Source: Oleiharenicola lentus (GTDB lineage: Bacteria > Verrucomicrobiota > Verrucomicrobiia > Opitutales > Opitutaceae). Taken from it: a stretch of DNA of 64,000 nucleotides. Every line of letters starts with the position of its first letter. The first letter of the stretch is position 1. Below are positions 48,401 to 55,307 of this stretch, piece by piece. Below the pieces are notes generated by a model, which saw only the letters and a list, made by a program, of their open reading frames with translations, was not told the DNA's origin and made no database searches. Both the position numbers and the translations under genes were made by a program. Location of the stretch: assembly GCF_004118375.1 (NCBI RefSeq), contig NZ_SDHX01000001.1:2483693-2547692 (forward strand), written 5' to 3'.

Positions 48401-49230
48401 GAACGCTCCGCTTTCTGCTCGTCGAGCGCGCGGGTCTTTTCCTCGAGCACGGTGCGGCGGGACTCGGCGGCGCCGCGCAGTCCGCTGACGCGGCCCTCGA
48501 GTTCCCCGAGCGTGGCGCTGAGGCCCTGCCACTGGTGGCTGCCGTGGGCGAGCGCGAGCTGCCGGAGGCGGAAACTGAGGCGCTTGTAGCGCATGGCCTT
48601 GGCGGCCTGGCGGCGCAGCGAACCGATCTGGCGCGCGATCTCGTTGATGACGTCGGTCACGCGGGCCAGGTTCTGCTCGGTGAGCGCGAGCTTGTTCATC
48701 GCCTCGCGGCGCTGGCTCTTGTATTTGGTGATGCCGGCGGCCTCCTCGAACACCACCCGGCGCTCCTCGGGCTTCGACGACAGGATCTGGTCGATCTGGC
48801 CCTGCGCCATAATCGAGTAGCTGGTCCGGCCGACGCCGGTGTCCATGAAAAGCTTGTGGATGTCCTTCAGGCGGCAGGGCTGGCCGTTGAAGTAATACTC
48901 GCTCGAGCCGTCGCGCGACACGCGGCGCATGATCTCGATCTCGTGGAACTCGCTGCCGAGCTGCTTCTCGCAGTCGGTCAGGTGCAGGGCCACCTCGGAA
49001 AACTGGGCGGGCTTGCGCGTGTCCGCGCCCTCGAAGATCACGTCCTGCATCTTGCCGCCGCGGAGAGCCTTGGCGCTCTGCTCACCGAGCACCCAGCGGA
49101 TGGCGTCGGCGATGTTGCTCTTGCCGCAGCCGTTGGGGCCGACGATCGCGGTCACACCGGGCTGGAAACTGAGGGTCGTGTTGTCGGCAAAACTTTTGAA
49201 GCCGTGGAGCTTGAGAGCCTTGAGATGCAT
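45424..49230 (-). CDS. smc: Chromosome segregation protein SMC
   Basis: A 1268-residue ATPase. The N-terminal P-loop is GPNGCGKSN at 31-39; long coiled coils with a hinge follow (hinge around residues 480-640); the C-terminal signature LLSGGQKTL (near 1147) and Walker [14 protein letters not shown] (near 1175) close the ATP site. SMC loops and compacts DNA with ScpAB. An unusual stretch (about residues 965-1015) between the second coil and the C-terminal lobe contains a run of aspartates and glutamates, then prolines and a [11 protein letters not shown] basic patch. The scp genes are not in the window. Confidence 0.95.
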   Translation of the reverse strand: MHLKALKLHGFKSFADNTTLSFQPGVTAIVGPNGCGKSNIADAIRWVLGEQSAKALRGGKMQDVIFEGADTRKPAQFSEVALHLTDCEKQLGSEFHEIEIMRRVSRDGSSEYYFNGQPCRLKDIHKLFMDTGVGRTSYSIMAQGQIDQILSSKPEERRVVFEEAAGITKYKSQRREAMNKLALTEQNLARVTDVINEIARQIGSLRRQAAKAMRYKRLSFRLRQLALAHGSHQWQGLSATLGELEGRVSGLRGAAESRRTVLEEKTRALDEQKAERSSLTQRVQDAQQAVFDLRSQKEQAENRSGLAEVKRTGLAERLDSGKEDIAELEMQLRELATQVDSGAQDKQMQLSLLGSSDAVFQDRNRELAVIEGELTKADQQLNQDKFHLLQLESTVARLRTDSSGLEVDARTSQHKFDTLSQDLAQLRSAVEGAASALAEASQKVQEARIEQSRVNNEAQAAQAALQELTQKFREAQRRLQEIDRGLAQKTARLKLLQQLQEKWEGFGEGAKALLTGRLASVIGEQKFTPITQGLEVRAEYAKALEALLGASVEAIAVSDLATAQKILGQLAADQIGSVCLQVSGLAGVSANGELPAFLKPASEAVANLEASHPAAAMLSACYLTEDLNGFLDFWQANPGFSFLMVATPKGDLVDRRGLISGGHHKKPQNSIVQREVDLRETGKAVVAEQAAHDEQRALIDQLNAALAEAEATLEQRRKDVLAASQHAAALHTEEKNAQRSLDDASNRLQRMENELANLKRDHDEALARLAKAQAQLAEAHGAVEAQKQVIAAIESSINDKRADRDQKRDSLAQARLELAERRQKVEVLDRGLTEMERRRVQLADLHDQRQIEIETWNEQIAALEQESAGQRARAEEIAVTLANAQENVEKVRTDLARIEQQINAEESGMSSIRTEAEAAMTELSRHEVKAAETKARVQFLVEEITHEFQTDVSTLDWRRLLWHAEDEPEGMKDLDLDEDDDGSAPAPAAQPVEGEPAAETKPKRRRKKENKGEPTESDLAALDNTNWAEIKTEVDALRQRIGTMGAVNLVAIEEYSELKQRYEFLKTQSDDLINAKTELLKAIDDINKTSLEQFKVTFEQIRKNFAYTFNLLFGGGRAEIELISAEDPLESGIEIVAQPPGTKLKGITLLSGGQKTLTAVALLFALYMVKPSPFCLLDELDAPLDESNIHRFTNLLKQFVKDSQFIIITHNKSTVAAADALYGVTMQERGVSKTVSMRFNKERGEAETLPTTIADSVRGAKPQAPAAV

Positions 49231-49253
49231 CAGCGATTAAAGCGTCGAATTGA

Positions 49254-49265
49254 GGGAGCGCTCCC
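49254..49265. promoter_or_regulatory. Perfect 12-bp palindrome upstream of smc, LacI-type operator-like
   Basis: GGGAGCGCTCCC lies 24 bp upstream of the smc start codon. The sequence equals the core of known LacI-family boxes such as the streptomycete CebR site. With no sugar gene next to it, a functional role is doubtful. Confidence 0.3.
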
Positions 49266-49440
49266 GGCCGGTGCAACGGTAAAAGCGGCGATTTTCCCTC
49301 TGAAAAATTGCTCACAATGCCCATTTTGGGCTGGTCAATCCTACGGGGATGGATTGTCCGCGGGCTGAACTCTCGTCCTGTCATTCTGGCGGAGCAAGAA
49401 CCCATGCGAAGTCATCGCCCCGCAGGGCTGCGCTGCGGAT

Positions 49441-49461
49441 GACCACCTGTATGAGGTGGTC
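49441..49461 (-). terminator. Hairpin at the end of the FAD-linked oxidase gene
   Basis: A perfect 8-bp stem GACCACCT/AGGTGGTC with a 5-nt loop overlaps the stop codon region. No T-run follows on the minus strand, so its strength as a terminator is doubtful. Confidence 0.4.
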
Positions 49462-50893
49462 ACTTGTGATCCCACGGCAGGTGGACCTGGAGCTTCGGGT
49501 ATTTCCAGATGCGCACCTCCTTGAACATCTTCCCGGGATTCAGGATGCCCCGCGGGTCGAGGGCCTTCTTCACCGCCTGCATGGCCTTCACCTGGGCAGG
49601 CGAATGCTGGATGCGCAGGAAGGGCGTCTTGGCCAGGCCGATGCCGTGCTCGCCGGAAATGGCGCCGCCGAACGACACGACCGTTTCCATCAGGTTCTGC
49701 ACGGCGGCCTCGGCGGCCTTGGTCTCCTTCGGATCGGCGCGGTGATACATGATGTTCACATGCAAATTTCCGTCCGCGAGGTGCCCGAAGGTCGGAATCG
49801 GCAGGCCGGACTTCCGCTTCAACCCGGCGAGGTAGCGGGCAAACTTCTCATAATTGCGCATCGGGACGACGATGTCCTCGTTCAGCTTGGCGTCGCCGAG
49901 CTCGAACATGGCGCCGGAACACTTGCGGCGCACGGTCCAGAGCGCCTCGGCCTCGTCGCGGCTGCGCGCCTCCTTGAAACCGAGCGCGTTCGCCTGCGCC
50001 CACGCGAGCACCTCCAGCTTCAGGTCGTCCACTTCGCTGACGCCTCCCGCCAGCTCCAGCAAAATCACCGGCCGGCCCGCCTGGCCGGGGAAGATCGTGG
50101 TCTTCATCGCCCGCTCGGCGCAGACCACGCTCTCGCGGTCAAGAAATTCGCAGATCGCGGGCTGCACGCGGGCGCGGAAGAGCGCGCGGGCCGCCTTGAG
50201 CGCCGCGCCCTCGTCCTTGAAGGAGGTGAGCAGCGTCCAGCGGGCGGGCGGTAACGGCACAAGCTTGAGCACGGCCCCGGTCACGACACCCAGCATGCCT
50301 TCGCTGCCGATCCACAGGTCGCGCAGGTTGAAGCCGGCGGAAAACTTCTTCGTCGCCGTGCCCCACTCCACGAACTCGCCGGTCGGCAGGTAGCCACGCA
50401 GCGCGATGATGAAGTCGCGCGTCACGCCGTATTTGCCACCGTGCATGCCGCCGGCGTTGCAGGCGATATTTCCGCCGATGGTACAGTAATTCTTTGATGA
50501 CGGGTCAGGCGGATAAAACCAGCCCAGCTTCTCCGCCGTCGCCTGGATGTTCGCCGTCGTCGCGCCCGCGCCGACGTGCGCCATGCCGGCGTCGGCGTCG
50601 ATGGAAATTTTGTTCAGCCGCAGCATGTCGATCACCCAGCCGCCGCGCACCGGCGCCGCCGAGCCCATGAGCGTGGTGCCGCGTCCGCGCACGGTCACGG
50701 GCACGCGGTGCCGGTTGGCCATTTCGAGCACCACGCCGATGTCCGCTTCCTGGCGCGGCGTGATAACGGCGTCCGGCAGGAAAGAAATTTTGCTGCTGTC
50801 GAACGATGCGGCCCAGCGGCCTTTTTCGGAAACATCCACCGCAGCGCCCAACCGACGCTTAAGGGAGGCAGTGACTTGCACAGGTGTTTTCAT
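49460..50893 (-). CDS. FAD-linked oxidase (glycolate/D-lactate oxidase-like, GlcD type)
   Basis: A 477-residue flavoprotein of the VAO/PCMH fold. The FAD-binding part contains TVRGRGTTLMGSA and MLRLNKISID, and IGGNIACNAGGMHGGKYGV; the cap region has the FGHLADGNLHVNIMYH motif and the terminal EHGIGLAKTPFLR. It oxidises D-2-hydroxy acids such as glycolate or D-lactate. The ATG at 50893 is used because upstream residues in the longer frame do not fit the family. It is divergent from a D-2-hydroxyacid dehydrogenase gene over 112 bp, which suggests a shared role in hydroxyacid metabolism. Confidence 0.87.
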   Translation of the reverse strand: MKTPVQVTASLKRRLGAAVDVSEKGRWAASFDSSKISFLPDAVITPRQEADIGVVLEMANRHRVPVTVRGRGTTLMGSAAPVRGGWVIDMLRLNKISIDADAGMAHVGAGATTANIQATAEKLGWFYPPDPSSKNYCTIGGNIACNAGGMHGGKYGVTRDFIIALRGYLPTGEFVEWGTATKKFSAGFNLRDLWIGSEGMLGVVTGAVLKLVPLPPARWTLLTSFKDEGAALKAARALFRARVQPAICEFLDRESVVCAERAMKTTIFPGQAGRPVILLELAGGVSEVDDLKLEVLAWAQANALGFKEARSRDEAEALWTVRRKCSGAMFELGDAKLNEDIVVPMRNYEKFARYLAGLKRKSGLPIPTFGHLADGNLHVNIMYHRADPKETKAAEAAVQNLMETVVSFGGAISGEHGIGLAKTPFLRIQHSPAQVKAMQAVKKALDPRGILNPGKMFKEVRIWKYPKLQVHLPWDHK

Positions 50894-51005
50894 TAGCGAA
50901 AAAAGAACCAACGGAATTTTTGCGGTCAGCGCAACCCGCATGACAGGCTCGCGGCAAGATTCGCTTTGAGTGCGCCGGCCCGGCCTGCTCAGATTCGCGT
51001 TCCCT

Positions 51006-51986
51006 ATGACGCGCATTCTGCTCACCACCACCTCGTTTCAAGACACCCCCGGGGCCCATCACCAGATGCTGGCCGACACCGGTTGGGAAATCATCCGCGC
51101 CCGCGGCCCGCTCAACGAGGCCGACACCCTCGCCCTCGTCGGCGACATCGACGGCTACATCTGCGGCGACGACATGATCACGCGCGCCGTGCTCGAGAAG
51201 GCCAAGCCGCGCCTCAAGGTCATCAGCAAATACGGCATCGGCGTGGACAAGATCGACGTGAAGTCCTGCACCGAGTTCGGCCTCCCCCTGCTCTTCACCC
51301 CGGGCGTCAACCACACCACCGTCGCCGAGCACACTTTCCTGCTCCTGCTCGCCCTCGAGAAGAACCTCCTCTTTCACACCGACTCCACCCGGTCCAACGG
51401 CTGGAAGCGCAAGACCGGTCACGAGCTTCTGGAGAAGACCATCGGCATCATCGGCCTCGGCCGCATCGGCAAGGAGGTCGCCATCCGGGCCCGCGCCTTC
51501 GGCATGAACGTCATCGGCTTCGACGTCTATTGGGATGAGAAGTTCGCCGCCGCCCACAACGTGAAGCGCGCCGCCACGCTCGATGAGGTTTACGCCGCCG
51601 CGGACTACCTCTCGCTCCACACCAACCTTACGCCCGAGACGCGCGACATGATCAGCGCGAAATCCTTCCCGAAGATGAAGAAGGGCGTGCTCATCCTCAA
51701 CTGCGCCCGCGGTGAGATCGTGCACACCGCCGACATGGTCGAGGCGCTCAAGTCCGGTCAGGTGGGCGGATATGGCACCGACGTGCTCGACTCCGAGCCG
51801 CCGACACCCGACCACCCGCTGCTCAAGCTGCCCAATGTCGTCTGCACGCCGCACGTCGGCTCCCGCACCTACGAGAGCGTCGTCCGTCAGGCCACAACTG
51901 CCGTGAAGAACCTCATCCTCGCCATGAACGGCGAGAAGCCCCTCGCCCAGATCAACCCCGAGGTGCCGGTCAAGAAGGTCGTCTAA
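51006..51986 (+). CDS. D-2-hydroxyacid dehydrogenase (phosphoglycerate dehydrogenase-like)
   Basis: A 326-residue NAD-dependent dehydrogenase. The coenzyme motif is GIIGLGRIGKEVA, the catalytic arginine lies in LNCARGEIV, and the glutamate/histidine pair occurs in DSEPPTPDH and TPHVGSRT. Substrates of the family include glycerate, glyoxylate and hydroxypyruvate; which one applies cannot be told. The ATG at 51006 gives the standard N-terminus (MTRILLTTTSF). It is divergent from the FAD-linked oxidase gene and 101 bp upstream of an Ldh-family gene. Confidence 0.88.
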   Translation: MTRILLTTTSFQDTPGAHHQMLADTGWEIIRARGPLNEADTLALVGDIDGYICGDDMITRAVLEKAKPRLKVISKYGIGVDKIDVKSCTEFGLPLLFTPGVNHTTVAEHTFLLLLALEKNLLFHTDSTRSNGWKRKTGHELLEKTIGIIGLGRIGKEVAIRARAFGMNVIGFDVYWDEKFAAAHNVKRAATLDEVYAAADYLSLHTNLTPETRDMISAKSFPKMKKGVLILNCARGEIVHTADMVEALKSGQVGGYGTDVLDSEPPTPDHPLLKLPNVVCTPHVGSRTYESVVRQATTAVKNLILAMNGEKPLAQINPEVPVKKVV

Positions 51987-51996
51987 ACAAGCCACC

Positions 51997-52072
51997 AGAC
52001 TACGGACCCCTGACCACGGCCAAGCCGTCGCGTCTTCAGGTCGGTAGCCAGTGGTCAGTAGTCCCGTAGTCT
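51997..52072. repeat. Imperfect inverted repeat between two dehydrogenase genes
   Basis: Arms 51997-52017 and 52051-52072 pair over about 21 bases with one single-base gap. It occupies most of the gap between the D-2-hydroxyacid dehydrogenase and the Ldh-family genes. An attenuator or a dispersed repeat is possible. Confidence 0.5.
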
Positions 52073-52087
52073 TAAATAATTCCTCCC

Positions 52088-53185
52088 ATGCCCGAAACCT
52101 ACTTCATCGTCTCCGAGTCCCAGCATAACGCCCTGATCGAGGCGGCCTACCGCCATCGCGGCTTTGATGCCGACGAGGCCCGCGAGGGCGCCATCGTTTG
52201 CGCCGACGCCTCGCGCCACGGCATCCGCACGCACAACGGCATCAAGGCCCTGCACCTCGACCACCTCTTCGGCTCCGGCTCGAAGGGCTGCGTCCCCGGC
52301 GCGAAGATCGAGGAGAAGCCCTCGAAGTTCGAGGCCGCCAAGATCTGGAACGCCAACCGCAAGCTCGGCCAATCCACCGCCTACCGCGCCATCAACGAGG
52401 CCATCCGCCTCGCCGACAAATACGGCGTGGGTACCGTGTCCGTGGACAACGCCTTCCACTACCTCTGGGGCGGCGGCTACGTGATGGACGCCGCGCGCCG
52501 CGGCTACATCGCCTACACCAACTGCACCGCCGCGCTCGCGGAGGTCGTGCCCTTCGGCGGCAAGTTCCCGACGCTCGGCACCAACCCGCACTCGTGGGGC
52601 TTCCCGACCACCGAGGCCGTCGGTTACCCGATCGTGATCGACTGGGCCACGTCCGTCGTCGCCATGGGCCGCGTGCAGCAGCTCGCCCGCGAGGGCAAGT
52701 CGCTCCCGCCCGACGCCGCCGTGGACGAGAACGGCCAGGTCACCACCGACCCCAAGAAGGCCAAGTTCCTCATCCCCTTCGGCGCCCACAAGGGCTACGG
52801 CCTCGCGCTCATCAACGAGATCGTGGGCGGCTTCATCGGCGGCTCGCTGCCCACCATCCGCAACCGCTGGGAAAAGACCGAGGGCGACAAGGGCACCTGC
52901 TGCTTCTTCTTCCAGGTCATCCACCCCGACGCGATCAGCGGCGGCGCCTTTGCCAAGGGCCGCAGCCAGCAACAGAACGTGAAGGCCGTCATCCAGGACG
53001 TGCTCGGCCACGGCAACGAGAAGTGCATGCTCCCCGGCCAGCTCGAAGCCGGCTGGGCCAAGCACAGCGCCACCGCCGGCGGCCTGCTCTTCACCAAGGC
53101 CGAAATCGAGGCCTTCAACGAGCTCGCCACCGAGGCGAAGCTGCCGTTGTGGGACGCATCCGCCTTCAAGACCTACACGGTCTGA
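52088..53185 (+). CDS. Ldh-family malate/L-lactate/ureidoglycolate-type dehydrogenase
   Basis: A 365-residue NAD(P)-dependent oxidoreductase of the Ldh2/YlbC family, unrelated to classical LDH. Motifs include DASRHGIRTHNGIK, PFGGKFPTLGTNPHSWGFPT and the substrate/cofactor loop FGAHKGYGLALINEIV. Family members oxidise L-malate, L-lactate, L-sulfolactate, ureidoglycolate or 3-dehydro-L-gulonate; the last would fit a uronate-consuming cell. It is the third member of the hydroxyacid group and is followed by a strong terminator. Confidence 0.88.
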   Translation: MPETYFIVSESQHNALIEAAYRHRGFDADEAREGAIVCADASRHGIRTHNGIKALHLDHLFGSGSKGCVPGAKIEEKPSKFEAAKIWNANRKLGQSTAYRAINEAIRLADKYGVGTVSVDNAFHYLWGGGYVMDAARRGYIAYTNCTAALAEVVPFGGKFPTLGTNPHSWGFPTTEAVGYPIVIDWATSVVAMGRVQQLAREGKSLPPDAAVDENGQVTTDPKKAKFLIPFGAHKGYGLALINEIVGGFIGGSLPTIRNRWEKTEGDKGTCCFFFQVIHPDAISGGAFAKGRSQQQNVKAVIQDVLGHGNEKCMLPGQLEAGWAKHSATAGGLLFTKAEIEAFNELATEAKLPLWDASAFKTYTV

Positions 53186-53210
53186 ACGGCCACCCAGTCA
53201 GACACTTCAA

Positions 53211-53236
53211 GGCCCGGCGCAAGCCGGGCCTTTTTC
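53211..53236 (+). terminator. Rho-independent terminator after the Ldh-family gene
   Basis: An 8-bp perfect stem GGCCCGGC/GCCGGGCC with a GCAA tetraloop is followed by TTTTTC. It starts 25 bp after the stop codon. Confidence 0.88.
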
Positions 53237-53238
53237 TT

Positions 53239-53299
53239 GTAGGGCCAGTCTCCGACTGGCCGGCACGGGGCCAAGCGGCGGGTCGGAGACCGGCCCTAC
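53239..53299. repeat. Palindromic intergenic element
   Basis: Arms 53239-53257 and 53281-53299 pair at 18 of 19 positions. The ends read GTAGGG, as in the elements near 17486 and 19782, which suggests a family of short repeats sharing a terminal GTAGGG. Confidence 0.6.
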
Positions 53300-53319
53300 G
53301 TTTGCGAGCAACCGCGTTC

Positions 53320-53404
53320 CGTCATCCTGAGCCGTGCGAAGGACCCGGGCGGTCGGCGAACGACCGTCCTTTTCCTTGGATCCTTCGCACGGCTCAGGAT
53401 GACG
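53320..53404. repeat. Perfect 24-bp inverted repeat with 37-nt spacer
   Basis: Arms 53320-53343 and 53381-53404 are perfect reverse complements. They contain GTCATCCTGAGC, a phrase familiar as a dispersed intergenic repeat in several bacterial groups (recollection, not searched). A small stem CGGTCG/CGACCG lies in the spacer. Confidence 0.75.
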
Positions 53405-53535
53405 CTGGTGTGGATCTGTTCCGGTTCAGGTCGGTATGCGACGCCGCCCCCCAGCGGAAAGACGCCGCTGTATGGGTCAGCCCCCAACGCGCACTTGCGA
53501 TAGCCGCGCTGAACGAGTCTCTTCGTGCCCCGCCC

Positions 53536-54771
53536 ATGGCCGACAACATCGACTTCAGCATGAAAGCCCTTCTGACGCCCTGGCGCCGGCTCCTCGCCGA
53601 GCGCGAGTTCGTCGTGCTCATGCTGAGCAACCTGGTGCTCGGCATGGCCTACTCGTTCGTCGTGCCGTTCTACTCGATGTTCGGCACGATCGAGGTGGGC
53701 ATGTCCAACTGGACCTTCGGCGTGTTCATGACCATCACCACGCTGGCCGGCATCGGCATCAGCACGGCGCTGGCGCGCTGGTCGGACACGCGTTTCAGCC
53801 GCCGCTCCATCCTGCTCCTCGGCTGCCTCTGCGGGGCCCTCGGCTATGGCTGCTATGCCTACGTGCGCAGCGTGCTCTGGCTGACCGTGATCGGCTCGGT
53901 GGCGCTCGGCATCTCGTCGATCAGCTTCGCCCAGCTCTTCGCGGCGGCGCGCGAGGCGATGGGACGCCATGGCATCCCCCAGTCGGAGGCGCCGCTTTAC
54001 ATGAACATTTTCCGCCTGCTCTTCTCGCTGGCGTGGACCATCGGCCCGGCGATCTCGGCGTGGGTGATGATCCACGCCGCCTACGAGGGCATCTTCCTGG
54101 TCTGCGCGGGCCTGTTTGCGCTGCTGTTCGTGATCGTGCTGCTTTTCATTCCGCACCGGCCGCCACCCGCCGCCAATGCCGCCACCCGCCTGCCGTTGAC
54201 GCAGGTGCTGCGCCGCCCGGACCTGCTCTGCTACTTCGCCGCCATGGCGCTGGTCTTTGTCTGCGTCACGATGGGCATGATGGGGCTGCCCCTGATGATC
54301 CTGCGCACGCTCGGCGGCAACGAGAGCCACGTGGGCATCGCCTACAGCGTCGCGCCGGTCTTCGAGCTCCCCTTCATGTTCTGGTTCGGTCTGCTCGCCT
54401 CGCGCGAACATCCCGGTCGGCTCATCCGGCTCGGCGTGATCATCGCCATCGCCTACTACGTGCTGCTCTTTTTCGTCCGTGAGCCCTGGCACATCTACCC
54501 GGTGCAGATCCTCAGCGCCGCGATGATCGCCATCGTGTCAGGCATCGCGATCACCTTCTTCCAGAGCTACATTCCCGACCAACCCGGCACGGCCACCAAC
54601 CTTTACACCACGGCCAACCGCCTCGGCTCGACCGTCGGCTACCTCGCCTTCGGCACGCTGGCCGAGGTGCTGGGCTATCGGGCCATCTTCCTCGTCTGCG
54701 CGGGCCTCTGCGGCGCCGCCTTCCTGCTGCTCTGGCTCGCGCGGGAAAAGCACGAACACCCGGCGGCCTGA
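53536..54771 (+). CDS. MFS transporter (efflux or sugar type)
   Basis: A 411-residue inner-membrane protein with about 12 helices. The first loop (LARWSDTRFSRRSILL) is a motif-A variant; later motifs (SVAPVFELPFMFWFGLLASR) resemble the sugar-efflux or MFS_1 branch. The ATG at 53536 starts MADNIDFSMKALLTPW; a later ATG at 53560 is also possible. There is no partner gene, so the substrate is open. It is followed by the four-helix-bundle gene across an inverted repeat. Confidence 0.82.
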   Translation: MADNIDFSMKALLTPWRRLLAEREFVVLMLSNLVLGMAYSFVVPFYSMFGTIEVGMSNWTFGVFMTITTLAGIGISTALARWSDTRFSRRSILLLGCLCGALGYGCYAYVRSVLWLTVIGSVALGISSISFAQLFAAAREAMGRHGIPQSEAPLYMNIFRLLFSLAWTIGPAISAWVMIHAAYEGIFLVCAGLFALLFVIVLLFIPHRPPPAANAATRLPLTQVLRRPDLLCYFAAMALVFVCVTMGMMGLPLMILRTLGGNESHVGIAYSVAPVFELPFMFWFGLLASREHPGRLIRLGVIIAIAYYVLLFFVREPWHIYPVQILSAAMIAIVSGIAITFFQSYIPDQPGTATNLYTTANRLGSTVGYLAFGTLAEVLGYRAIFLVCAGLCGAAFLLLWLAREKHEHPAA

Positions 54772-54797
54772 GGCGCCGGCTCACGCGAAACTGAGGA

Positions 54798-55292
54798 GGT
54801 GAGGGTGTGAAACCTGAGGATAACGACCTTAAATCAGGTCGAGTCTTCCGCTGCTCTCAGAACAGAGATGGGCAAAGTTGCCGCCATGATTCCCCTCGAA
54901 GAAAGAAAAGTGCTCATGCGAAAAAGGACCAAGGCTTTCGCCAGTGCGGTGGTAAGATTTTATATCGGATTGGACAAGCGGCGCGAAGAGTTGAGGGTTC
55001 TTGGCAAGCAGGTGTTGCGATCTGGAACATCGGTTGCCGCAAACTACCGGGAAGGCTCCCGCGCGCGAAGCGCGGAGGAGTTCATTGCAAAAATTGAGCA
55101 ATGCACCCAGGAGGCCGACGAATCCCAGCTCTGGCTCGAGCTGTTGCGCGATGATTGCGGCATCGATTCCCCGGCCCTCACCTACCTCTGGCAGGAATCC
55201 GACGAATTGATCGCCATCTTCGTGACCATGGCCAAGCGCGCCAAAGGCGACTAGATTGCCCTCCTCACCCCCTCAGGTTTCACCCCCTCACC
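54798..55292. mobile_element. Inverted-repeat-bounded cassette carrying a four-helix-bundle gene (putative)
   Basis: The sequences 54798-54819 and 55271-55292 are 22-bp inverted repeats that match at 21 positions. They enclose one gene (54868-55254). Purine-rich GAGG/GGTG units recur next to each repeat. Four-helix-bundle (S23) proteins are best known from intervening sequences of 23S rRNA genes, whose ends are also inverted repeats. Together this suggests a small non-autonomous element, but no transposase is present and no target duplication was found. Confidence 0.5.
54868..55254 (+). CDS. Four-helix-bundle protein (S23 type)
   Basis: A 128-residue protein whose core is the S23 family: SGTSVAANYREGSRARS, then EFIAKIEQCTQEADESQLWL. 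It folds as a four-helix bundle and forms pentamers in known structures. Its biological role is unknown. In some bacteria such genes sit inside rRNA intervening sequences, in others they stand alone. Other starts at 54886 and 54916 are possible. The gene lies within a 21/22-bp inverted repeat and has no relation to its neighbours. Confidence 0.9.
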   Translation: MGKVAAMIPLEERKVLMRKRTKAFASAVVRFYIGLDKRREELRVLGKQVLRSGTSVAANYREGSRARSAEEFIAKIEQCTQEADESQLWLELLRDDCGIDSPALTYLWQESDELIAIFVTMAKRAKGD

Positions 55293-55307
55293 CCCTCTCC
55301 GCTAGGC

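Larger units (their letters stand above)
53186..53535. other. Repeat-rich intergenic region before the MFS gene
   Basis: This 350-bp stretch holds the Ldh terminator (53211-53236), a palindromic element at 53239-53299, and a long inverted repeat at 53320-53404. The remaining 130 bp before the MFS start should contain the promoter, but no clear -35/-10 pair is visible. No small gene is seen. Confidence 0.6.

Noticed and set aside
45394-49368. Long plus-strand frame opposite smc
   Set aside because: It mirrors a clearly conserved SMC on the other strand; the product is low-complexity and shows no family motif. GC-rich codon bias opens such shadows.
49376-49440. Degenerate copy of the 53320 inverted repeat
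   Set aside because: GTCATTCTGG and GATGAC are suggestive, but the similarity is too weak over the rest to claim a copy.
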